DNA of 64,000 nucleotides from Numida meleagris (taxonomy: Eukaryota; Chordata; Aves; Galliformes; Numididae), in the NCBI RefSeq assembly GCF_002078875.1, contig NC_034424.1, positions 6,817,299 through 6,881,298 of the forward strand, written 5' to 3'. The position numbers and the translations under genes are program-made. The number at the start of each line of letters is the position of its first letter. Positions within the stretch are counted from its first letter, which is position 1. This document shows, one piece after another, positions 49,801 to 61,800 of the stretch. The notes under the pieces are model-generated. The model worked only from the letters and a program-made list of their open reading frames with translations. It was not told the DNA's origin and did no database searches.

Positions 49801-52800
49801 AGGGGATATGCACTGAGCATGGCCGATTTCTCACCTGCACCAAGTTGTGAGATTTCTTTTCTTCCCTGTTCCCATTCCCACACACACACACCCCTTTGAT
49901 GCTGCTCCATGAAAATCCCCCATGGCACAGAACACCAGCACTGCACTGGGCCACCACAGGAGAGCCTGGGTTAGTTCGAGGACAGGGATCTCTCCTTGAT
50001 TTTTGCAGGCTTGGTTGGTCCATTTGCTTATGAAGCCAGCAGCCATTAAGCACTGCAGCCCTGGGAGGCAGCTGACAGCATCGTCAGATGTTTTTTAGGT
50101 GTTAACAAGCAGCTGATAGCACTTTAGGGAGAGGAACTTTGGGATGATTCATGTCCATTCACCTCAAAGTCATAAGCTGCCGACACAGCCAAGTAACTCA
50201 CCCATCTTGCAGGGAGGAATGATTTCCAGGCACTCCTTGTGAGCACCAGCTCCACATTTTGGGCAGAGATAGCCCTGGTAGAATGTTCCTCTGTGCAAAA
50301 AAGAGGTCCCAAGGTGTTAGTTCAGCCCTTACCCATGTCTGTTTGCAGACACAGAACAATGAGGACACGGCTCACCTTAGGAACATCTTGCATGCTTTGC
50401 AGTTGGTGGTCTTTTCAAACGTGTACATCTGGAAGCTGTGGTGGTTGGCGTTGGCTTTCTCTGGCTTTATGTTGGACCTGCAGGAAGGAGCGGGGTTATC
50501 AACCTGCCCCCGTCACCTGTTCTGAGCTCACGGCCACTCGCCCCGGGGTCTGTTTGCATTTTGGTCAAAGTTTGGGAACAGGCTTTGGGGCAAACACTCG
50601 GGTGGATGACTTCACGCTGGGCCCAGCCTCCCTTTGCACAGGGTCCCACCTCCCCAGCCCATGGCAGCTTTGCTACCGGAGCTGCTCTCCCACACCCAGC
50701 AGCCCCATGCTCCTCGCCCCATGCCCGGTGCTCACATTGCCATTTCAAACTGCTCCATCCACTTCCTCTTCATCTCCTCCGTCTTGCAGAAGAACTGGAA
50801 GCCCTGCTTTCCCTGAAGGTGGATCAGGTAGAAGCCGTACGACCACTGCAAGAGCAAACGAGAAGCGATCGCTGCGCTCCCAGCACCTGAGCAGCAATGA
50901 GCTTTCATCCACACTTCTTGAGAGCTGCTCTCAGCGCCTGCCCCTTTTCTCTGCACCTTTGCAAAGATAACAGTAGGGAAGGAGGGAGAGCAGCTCTCTG
51001 TCTCTACAGCACATCACAGCTAATGATGCCTGAACCGGCCCTGCACTGTGCACTACAGCCAAATGGGATTTTATGGTGGCAGATGAGAGAAGTGGGATTT
51101 TTCTGCTCCAGTGGATCCTCCCCAGCCATTATCCCTCTCCCTGACAGCAACTGACAGCCCAGGAGGAACATCTGACCTGCCCACCACACATATGCTCTGC
51201 CTGTCTCATTACAACACTGCACAGAGAAACATGAGAGAAAACTGTGTGCTTTGCTTACCATTTTTCCATGAGACTAGAAAGCATAGGAGAGCAAAGAGGA
51301 AATATATGGCATTAAAACACGAAGCTAGCAGCATTTCTTCAGCATCCAAGTGGCAAAACTGGCTATTCACACCCAATGTCATGTGTCCCACCCATACAAC
51401 ACCTGGCTGCACACAAATCCCTGCCTCTCTGATAGCTGGACACCAGCAAAATGCTGCTCCTTGAGAGGCAGCTGCACTCATTGAGCTGATTTTGGCAAGC
51501 TGATAGCAGGGCAAGCATCGCCTTGCCTCCCTCTCCCTCCACCCCCCCATCCATCCTCTCCAGGGCTGTTTTGCACAGATGGAGATCATAGGATCAAGCC
51601 CAGCCCTATACACCTAAGCACTTCCCAACTCTCTGTAAGGCTGCCCTGACATCTCAGTGTTTATGTTCCAGCATTTTGCAAGCTCTGTTTCTATTTTAAA
51701 AGGCTGCTGGGAATGTGCTACCCAAGGACTGGCCAGAGCAGCTCCAAAACACTCCACCTACCTTCTTAATGTCCTTGTTGTTCATAGGGTCATCGGTCAT
51801 CTTATGGAAGAGCAGCTCGATGATTTCTTTCAGCTCGTAATTGTATCCTTTCCTTTTGCAGACGATCACCACTTTATCAAATAAAAATAAATACCTGCCC
51901 AAAGCAAGCAAACAAGCAAGCTGGTCAAGCAAGCTAATCGTGGTCACCGTACAGGGGGTGCACTTGGACAGCTCTGCAGTGCACCCCCAGGTGGGGCAGC
52001 TCTGTGTGCTGTAATTTCACACTGATGGTGCTTTCTGTCAGTGTGCACTCCTACGACTTCCAACACAGAGCAGCGGTTGCAAGCCAGCTCCTCTGGCCAT
52101 CGCCCTAGCAGGGACACGCTTTGTTAGGGATTATTGTACGTAGCACATTTCTCTCTCAGGAGAATGCTGCTGCTCTCTCACCTGTCCTGCTTGGTGTGGT
52201 TCACAATGGAGCGGACCTTCAGCTCGCCGTCTATCTTCGGCCTCCCAAACTCCTCCAGCTTCACTTGCTGTGGGAAAGCAACGCGTGGCTGAGACCTGCG
52301 GCCAGGGTTGGGTTTGGGAACACCAAAATCCAACCTCCCCAAGTGCAGCACCCTGACCTCAGCACCAGGAGGGCACCCACCCCAGGGCAGGGCTCACAAA
52401 TCCAGGCGCTTTTGCAAGGTTTGGGACCCAGAACACAAAAGCCCACAAAATAATTTCGGGTTTCCTACAAAACAAGAGCCAGGGCTCTTTAGTTTTGACT
52501 CCCAACCCGAACCAAGACGGGATTTGGGGCGGGCTGGTGTCCAACCCATTGGCTTGGTCAGTCGGGCTGTCAGCTCCAAAGCCCTCATGCATTGCTGAGC
52601 CCCACGCATCAGCTCGCTTGCACGTTGCTTGCAGGGAAATAGCACGGTGAAGAGGCATCACTCGTCAGGAAAATACATACAAAAAACAAATACTGTATGC
52701 AGCTGTGTGTACAGCCTGCCATCGCTTCATCACTGTGCCACGTGGGCTCTGTATACACAACACCAATCACTCCACAACTTCCAGTCCCGTGCAACAAAAG

Positions 52801-55800
52801 GAAACGCTGAGCGGAACGTGCGTGGGATTGATCTGCAGACGGAGGGGCTGCTTTGTTACCACCTCCTCTCCCGCATGTCAAACCTGCTGCAGGAGGGAGG
52901 GAGCTGCTCGGTGCCCCCATTTGCATTCCTGGCTTTGTGGAGCACGCTGTCTGATTGTTCACACAGACGAGGATTATCAGGACTGCTTCCATTAAAACCC
53001 ATGAGCCGCAACGGCCCGTATCCCGCTTGAGAATTTTTGTAGGTTTCTCGAGAAAATTAAGGATTTCGTCTCCATCTGTTAAACCATCATCAACTAGAAG
53101 TGCATCGTTTTCAAACGAAGCCCAGGCTCAAAGAACCCAAAGCCACCATACCTCTGGGAAGCCCTCGGGGTGGGCAGCGCTCAGCATCTTCCCTCTCTCA
53201 GCCCTTTTGGAGCATCTCAGGTGTCAGACCCCAAATTGCATTACCCCAATGTAAAGCGTGACTGCAGAGCAGCTGCACCCACAGCTGCCCAGCCCTCCCC
53301 TCCCATCTCAAATGGGGGACAAAGCTTGTCAGCCTGCAGCTCTGAACATTACACGGATGGGCTTCTTCAGGGCTATGAGCACACAAGCAATAGGGCACGG
53401 AGAGCTGGGTGGTGCACAGCTATGGGACCTCGTGTTTGAGACCTCTGGAGTTTGGAAGATGAGATTCTCCTTAAAATACATTCTCAGCAAGAGTGGTGAT
53501 GCACTGGCACAGGATGCCCAGTGAAATGGGGGAGCACCCATCCCCGGAGGTGTTCCAGAACCACGGAGATGTGGCACTGGGACATGGTCAGGGGGCATGG
53601 TGGGATGGGTTGGGGTTGGTAATCTTAGAGGTCTCTTCCAACCTTAATGAGTCTGTGATCTCCTTGAGATTTTGGGATGAGGTGCATACTGTACGTGCTG
53701 TTCTCCAGATGGGCTTTGGTATGCTTTCAAGAGCAGGAATGTCTAATCTATCATTCTGTCTACTAACCCCAACAGAAAACCTACATTAGATAGCAGACAG
53801 ATACCTATTTGGGGGGGAATTCTTGGATTCCCTTCTATACTGATAACACGAGAAAGTTGGAGGAATGTTTTCAGTGTTTTCATCCACCCTACACAGCCAA
53901 TTTTTTTTTCTTTTTCGATGAAGCCACCATTTCTGCACCGACAGCCAAAATAAAATATTGTCAATGGCCAGGGACCACACAAACGCCCAGGGATCTTACT
54001 TGAGGTAGCACATCGGATTCAGCAGTAATTGCACAGAAAAAGCAGATGTGTCAATAACCATCAAATCAAAGCTGGGAGCGAGAGGGGGATCTTCCAACTT
54101 ACCAGATTTTCTATGGAGCTCTGAAATTCGCTGATCTTCTTTAATGTCTCTTTGTCTCTCTTTACTTCGTTTATGTACATGGCCAAGTCCTTAAAAGAAA
54201 AGCGAGCGCTGATTTTTATTTTCCCAGTAGAACCAGCACCTTCAATAAAGCAGCTGGTGTGTGTTTCTGCTCCCTCTCCTTGTACGTGTTTGGGAGCTGG
54301 ACCAGGAACACGTGCAGCACAGGATGCTGCAATCACAGGCGTCACCAGAAGGAAAGGAAAAGCAGCCCAGCAGAATTCTGCTGTATTACGAGCCCCGTGA
54401 TTATAAATGAAGCAAAGGAGCCCATGCTGGCATCCATCGTGGCTGCCTGTGCCCCCAGGCTGCATCCCGGCACCTCGGGGTGTGCGGTGCTGGCACTGCT
54501 GGACCATTTCTGCTGCAATTTCTCCCATTTCCCAGAAGAGGGCAATGCATGAACCCAGTAACCCGACGCATGGCGTGTGCCCGGTGTGAGCCCCAGCAGC
54601 AAGCACCCCACCTCTCGTCACCCTAATTCCCTTCATCCCCCCGGGAAGAGAGCTCTGAGCCATTCTTCATCGTCAAAACACCCACCTCTGTGCAATAATA
54701 TGAGTTCCAACCACACCACGACAATTTTGTAAAATAAGGAGATGCTCTGTGGTGCTTGCTCTTCTCTGAAAAAATCCTCTGCCTGCCCAAATGTCGGCCC
54801 AAAGAGAAAGGACCCTTCCCCTTCAGCTACAACAACTTCTTACATCCTTCCGACCACATCTCACTATTTTCTCATCTGTTCCCTGCCTCTTTGTCCTCAA
54901 CGAGAGCTCTTGTCATCTCGGATTAAATCTGAGAGTGGAATTTTTTAAGACATCCCCTGCAGGTGAGACCTTCCCCAGCTTCCCAACACAGGAAGGGTTA
55001 ATCACAGACGATAATCACTGAGCTAAATGACAATACTTGTAACATCATAAAACACCCGGTCCAGCCCGTGCCAGGGATGGTCACCAAGAGGGACAAAAGT
55101 AAAAGCCTCCTGAAAGGAGGTTGGCATCCTCCATCAGTGCTTGGGCATTCAGCATTTATTCCCTCCTGCTGAGCAGATCACCGTGTGTGTGAAGGGGAAA
55201 CTCAATTCCAGGATCATTGGTGACTTGAAACAGTGACGTGCAGGCTGGGTCTGCAGGGTCTACCTTGTCCCCATCCCCTGGGGTTCAGCCCTGTGTGCTC
55301 AGGTGGAGGGACAATGCAAACACCATGCACAGCCTCTGGGTGCAAATCCTGCCCCCGCCTTGTGCTAATGATGACATATGCAAAGTGAAAGGGAGTGAAG
55401 CCCTTTGGGAAGGGCAGCTCCGGTTGTGGACATCCACCCCCTGCACAGCTCACCCCACAGGGCACCGACATCTGCCAGCACAGGAGACAGAAAGGCTGCA
55501 ATCCTGATGGAGAGCACGGCTTGTAAGTTAAGCCTTGGTTTACAAATCAATTAAAATCAAACCTCTCTGCTTCCTATGCCCCCTGGCTAGCCCAGCACTC
55601 TGTGATGGGGCAAGGAAAGCAAACAAACCTTTCTGATGGCTATTGGCAGCTTCCTCCCAAAAATGCTGACTCTGCAGCAGAGATTGCATCCATTTATTTA
55701 TGAGCAGCAGCAGCAGTGGGTGCTGCATTACGAGGCCATAAGCAGGGTTTAACAGCTGTCACCAGGTCTGCTGCTTTGTCTCATCAGCCAGGAAGGACAT

Positions 55801-58800
55801 TTTCGGGGGAGGGGGGGTTGTGGCACCAGAGGGAATCCCTTCTCCCACTCCCAGCATGGCTGCTTGAGGCTGTACTGTTCGGCAGTGGAGTGGGAATGCA
55901 GTGTCCTTCAAACAGTCCTCACTAGAACGACCTACATATGGGCTCGGACTCACTGGCTGCAGGGACAGTGGCTAAAAAGGTCACCAAAGTTATGTAACTG
56001 TAGGAAACGCAGTGTCATTAAAAAGCTGAGGCTCAGAGGCAGAAAACAAAGTGACCTCAGAGCAAACAAGCGAGGCCAGGGATGAACCTGGCAATGCTCT
56101 CGAGAGAGAAAACCTGGATTTAATGGGCATCCTCCCACCAGATTCTGCTGACGATGATCCTGAGGTGAGTTTGGAGTGCACCAGGGAGTGTATCCCATCA
56201 AACAGCAATCCACACACACGTGCCCTAAAGGAGAGGCTGCCTTCCCCAAGGCTGCTGGGCTGTCTGTCCACCCATGGTTCTGCTGTACCTGCATTGCTTC
56301 CAGAGCCTCCTTCAGCTGCTGCTTCTCGGGCCGGTCCGACGAGTGGCTGAGCAGCTCCTGAAACACAAAAGCAGGTGGGTGTACGGGGAAAGCACCTGTG
56401 CATCAATGTGCAGGGCTGCAGCTGCCGTGCTGGCAATGGGACGGGGCTGGAGCCAACGTGCTGGTGCTGCCGAGCTCCCTTACGCGGAGCTGACGGCAGG
56501 AATTTCACACATAATCAGATTATATGCAAGCTTATTTTATATTCATTAACTGCCTCTCGTGGCTAACAAGTGCAGAATTACCCCAGGTCACCATGCCTTA
56601 AGAGACGGCACAAATATCGTGGCGCGTTAAGTAGCTCTCGTAATTATTTCATTTGAAAAGGGGAGGAAAAAAAAAAAACCGTCCCCGTGCATCTGGCAAA
56701 GCTTTGCTCTCCAGCATCAAAGCCTCAAGTTGTTGCAGCGAGGATGGCAGCCGGAGAGAAGCGCTAACGCCGGAATGCTCACTTTTAACAGGAGGTGGTA
56801 TTTCAGAACTCTCTGCATGGGAACCACCAGCAGATCCTGCAGCTTAAATTTCCCGTCCTGAACCTTCAGCGTGCATTCCTGTGAGAGAAATCAATCCATC
56901 AGCAGTGCGGCAGCTGGGGGAGAACGATGACAGCCCCCCCCCTAAAACAAGAACCCCTGAAAGTCCCACGGCTGCAACGTTTTGCTTCTGTTAGCCAGGA
57001 GGAGCTCACAGGGGCTGGGCCCTACAGCACAGCGGTCTCATGCAGCCGAGCTACTGCAGCTTAATGAGATTCCGCTCATTAGGAGGGCACGCAGCGCTCC
57101 CAGACCTCGGGAAATGTCAAATGAAACACATTAGCTTAACTCACCTCCTCCGTGGCTCGAGCTCATGCATTTTATTTGCAGGGGGCTCGGAGCAAGCACG
57201 CAGACAGTTGCTGTGGCTTTGCTGATAAGGATTAAGTCATTAAGATAAGCTAATGTGATCACATGAAGTTTTGCACTGCTGCCTTCACTGAGACCCATTT
57301 AAATATGAGACTGTGCCGTGTTAGCCGAGGGCCTCTGTGGGCCAGGAGGAGCAAAGGGAGAAGCACAGAGCAAGGGGAGGCTGCAGCAGCACCCAGAGCA
57401 CGTGGCTCAGAGCTGATGCAAAACCCAGAGGAGATGCTTACAAATATCACGGAATGCACAGCCTTCACCCTGAGCTGGGTTGCTGCTTTTGCACAAAGAG
57501 TCAAGGGGCATTTGCAGAAAGCAAGGCGAGGTGCGCAGACAGCCCAGCAAATACAGATTAGCATCTAGACCAAAGCCAGAACCGGAGAGGGGGGAAAAAC
57601 GGTGCCCCCCTTCCAGGGCTCCTCTGTTCCATCTGACATCTGGCTCAGCCTGTGCTGTCCTGCTCCCCAGCAAAAGGGCTTTGGGGTGAATGGGTGCCCC
57701 GGGTGCCCCCCGCCGCTCACCTCCACCTTCTGCCGCACGTCGTCCCGGTTGGCGATGAGGTGGTTGAGCGTGTTCTGGGCGTACTCCATGTGGCTGCAGT
57801 ACTTGCCGTAAATCAGCAGCCTGGAGAGGGGGAAATGGCAAATGTAATTGGAAACACTTGCTGGCAGTTATAACCTGTTATAAAAGATCTATGTGAGTAT
57901 ATACGGCGAGAGGACAAGGCGAACGGCAACTCCCCCGCGTCGCTTCTTAGCGAAGCATTAGCACTCTTTTACTGCAGCACTTTTAATGCTGAAGTCTTTG
58001 GCAGGGCTGGGGGCGGTCGGGGCAGTTCAGCAAAAGGGGTTTCTGCAGCCCCAGGTCTGCGGGTGCAACAGCTAACACCAAGGTCAGGGAATGGGGCTCT
58101 GAGCACCCGGTGGAGCTGTGGGTGCCCCTGTGGGATCAGATGGCCTTTAAGGGTCCCTTCCAACCCAAATGATTCAGTGACATCCCCAAATTCCTGGGTG
58201 CCAACGTGCAGCCCCAGCCAGCCCCGTGCCCCGTCCTCTTGCAGCTGGGGCTCAGCAGACGTTGCAGCCACAGCTGCACAGCACAAGACTTGCAGGACAC
58301 AGCAAGGGCTCAAAGAAAGTTGGTTTTCTCTGCTGTAATCCACCCGATGTCTTCACAGGCTCCACGCCTCCCTGCTGGCGATGCTCTGTGTTTTTGGCTC
58401 TGCCACACCATGGTTTGCAAGGGTGCACGTGTGCAAACTGCCTCCCTGCACCTGGGGAGGCACGGGGGCAAAAAGAGCAAAAAACTAAAATCCAATGAAA
58501 ATCCACTTCCCAAGAGCTGAGGTTTCTGGATGCTCCACCAAACACAAAGGCAAGGAACACGGTCCTTCGGAAGCACCCAGAATGGCCACAGCAGCAATTA
58601 CTGCACCTAACCAGGGAATGAGAGGCTTCAAACTCCTCTCGAAGCCCAGGGACACTTGGCTGGATGCGCCCCAGCAGAGTTCCACATGCACAGCAGTGCA
58701 TCGTGTGCTCCTCACAGGGCGTGCACTGAGCAAGGAGCGGGTGGTGCGGTGACAGCAGGCGGTGACAGCCTTTGGCAGCACAGCGGAGCTCTGTAAGGAT

Positions 58801-61800
58801 GCCCTGGGCTATAAATCTGAACACCTGACACCAACAGAGCAGTTTTGCTGTGGATTCCCCCTCCTTTTCCATTTCGCTCATTAATCCTGCACGACAGGTT
58901 TAGGTCCTTCCCCCCCTTTCCCTGCTGCTAACTGTATTGCTGCTGATAAGACACATATTCCATCACTCGCTGGAACCCATCCCTTATTTCAGGGCCCTTC
59001 TTCTCAATGGAGACAAAACCCAGCACCTGGTGCAGCTCCATGAGCATGGGACTGAACCGGGAGATTTATGGGTTGCGCCGCCCCGACCAACCCGCAGCCA
59101 ACACCGATTCGTCTGCTGCCTTTTCCCCTTGACAACTTCTGAACAGGCACAATAGTATCTGGCTTGCCAGCACTTGGAGAGCCTCTAAGAGGCTTCGGGA
59201 GCATAAATCCAAAGCCCCAACTTTCAGAGAAAGAGAGTTACAAACCAGTTCCTTTTAAAAAGCCCTGCAGAGCAGCGGAGCAGCGCATCACCTGGCTGGG
59301 ATGTCTCTGAGGACACGGATGGGAACAAGAGCCCTGTGTCACAGGTACATCGGATGGGGAGGAAGGTCCTCAGCACAGAGACCCAGCAGGACTCTGAAGG
59401 ACACTTCCAGTGGGGCAACAGCACCTCCCCGTGTGAGCTTTCCTCCTGCCCCCATCTCTTTGCTGTAATGGGACCGTGCCCCCTTCCCCGTGGCTCTTCC
59501 CCAAGAAGGAGGGGGCCCTGCTGATTTAGCTCAGGTTGCCCCAAACGATTCAATCCCAAGAGCTGGCTTTTGGGGTCCTCTTCTTGATGACACTGGAGCA
59601 AGTTCTCAGCGTTTCAAAGCGTGGCACCTCCTCTGCTGTGGCCAAGCTCTCAGGGATGCTGTGCCCCATTCCTGCAGTGCCCTCAGGAAGGGATTCCTGC
59701 CCAGGGACAGCACCTGTGTGCATGAAACTGCGCCAGGAATGAGGAAATCAAAACCACCTACATGAGCTCTATGAGCATTTCTGAGTAGTTTGCATTCTTC
59801 TCCAGGAACTTTTTTTTTTCTTTAATCCAAAAGCATTTGCTTTCTAAAAGAGGCACTGTGAATGATGGAATATCTGACCTTACAGTGTATTATTAATGCA
59901 GATGGTATTTCTGGAGTTATTGACTTCTGAATGGCGTTTCTATGTCTAGACACTGGTTTAATCATGGTGAAATAAAACCCTGGCACGAGTCCACAATGAA
60001 TCAGGCCTTTGATTAGTATTAAGAATATTAAAGACTTTTATTAACCTTATCTTTGTGTTCTGGGACACTCCTCCTTGCAGCTGCCAAAACACAGAACCTA
60101 TTATGTTTGCGAAGGCAACTTTTACATTTACTCATCATGCAATGGATGCAGGACAGCACCAGTGCCAAAGACATGACTTCTTTATAGCGAACCCTTGCTT
60201 TGATCTAACCAGACTGACATCTCCTGCAAGGATAAATCCTGCCCTCGAGCCCCTGCGAGGTCTGCAGGAGGAGACAGCACTAAAGCCCATGAAGGAGAGT
60301 GAGGCTTTGCTCCATTCTGGTTCCCATTTTATCCCCTCCCACCTCTGCCCACATGTGCTATTTAAGTGCAGGCACCTGGTGATGCTACAGCAGCCTGACA
60401 GCACCTAGCTGCTGAATGACTGATAGGAAATTGCTGTGCTGAGATGCACGTTGCTATTCATGAGGTCTGAAATGGGTCCTACAGTTCATAGCCCCGATTT
60501 GTTAACTTGGAGTTGTCTGAAGGCTGTGTTTCCTTTTTACCTCTCTTTGAATTCCAGAAATACTTTTGCCAGGCTGCTTCCTCCAGACATCATAGAGACA
60601 TCGATGGCTCGCAGGAAATTGAAATGCACTTTAATTAGGTCCTAAAACAAAGAAACGATCAATCATTTAACACAAACCCAAAGCGAGTGGGCAAGTAGAG
60701 CCTGGAGAATTGCACGCTCACCCCTTCACCAGGCAGTCACGTTCTCCTTACGGCTGTTTTTAAAACAAGCCATCCTAGTGAGGTCAGCCCTGCACGGCCA
60801 CGAGTGCAAGGTGCAATGTGGGACTGATGCAGCCATGTGCACTGAAGCCCCCTGTGCACTGCTGGCCCATGAGCAGGGCAAACCAGTGATGGGTGAAGGA
60901 CTCCACCCCACAAACCCACAGTGTGCTCAGCCCCACGAGGGCTCTGTGCTTCACTCCGTCCTGCCTACCCATCGGGCTTGAATCCTGCAACAACCCTGCT
61001 GTCTTCCCAAGGCATTGCTAAGTACAGCTAAAACACACACATAGGTGAAGCACCAGGCCCGCAACATCCGCCTTATACAATGATTTCCTTACCTGGAGTT
61101 CATATAATCCCTAACCTTAAAACGAGCACCAAAAAACATCTTTTAAAGCCACTCAGCACACCAAGGGCTGAACTTATCCAGGAGAACGCACAAAGAAAAG
61201 TGCAATCCAAAAGCAGGATGAAGGCTGAGCTGCCACCGAAAGGGCAAAGACTGAAACCAGTTTGTGCTGTTACCTCCAAATTGATGAAGATAGCTTCCAT
61301 GTCTTGCGGGGTCAGTACCAGCTTCAGTGGGTTCATGTAGTTCTGCAAGAGGCAAAGGAAAGGGGATTGGAAGTGGAGAGTGGATACGTGGGTTTTTTTT
61401 GGGGGGGTTTGGGGTATATGTTTTTCATTTTCTTATGATGAACCGGGTGGAGCCTCCACCACGGTGCAATTCTCAGCTGCAGCTGCGAGGAGCTGCGAGT
61501 TATCTCTTTGGCTCTTGGAATCTCTCACCACAGTTCTGCCCTTGAAAAAGCACAGCTGATACGATTACACTGGAAATGCCTTCCTGGACAAATACGTGTT
61601 AATAGAAACACCCACATTTCTTTTAACTACACTAATGCAACGCTCTGCAGGCAGGACCCTGCAGCCCATAACGCGCTGTCGGAACCCGCTGTGCCTCCAC
61701 AAGCCTTAGTGAAGGATATCAAAGCAGTAACGTAACCCTTCTCTGAGACCAAAACAGAAGGCCTGAGGTCGCTTTCAGAGAGAAAGCACTATTTACACAC

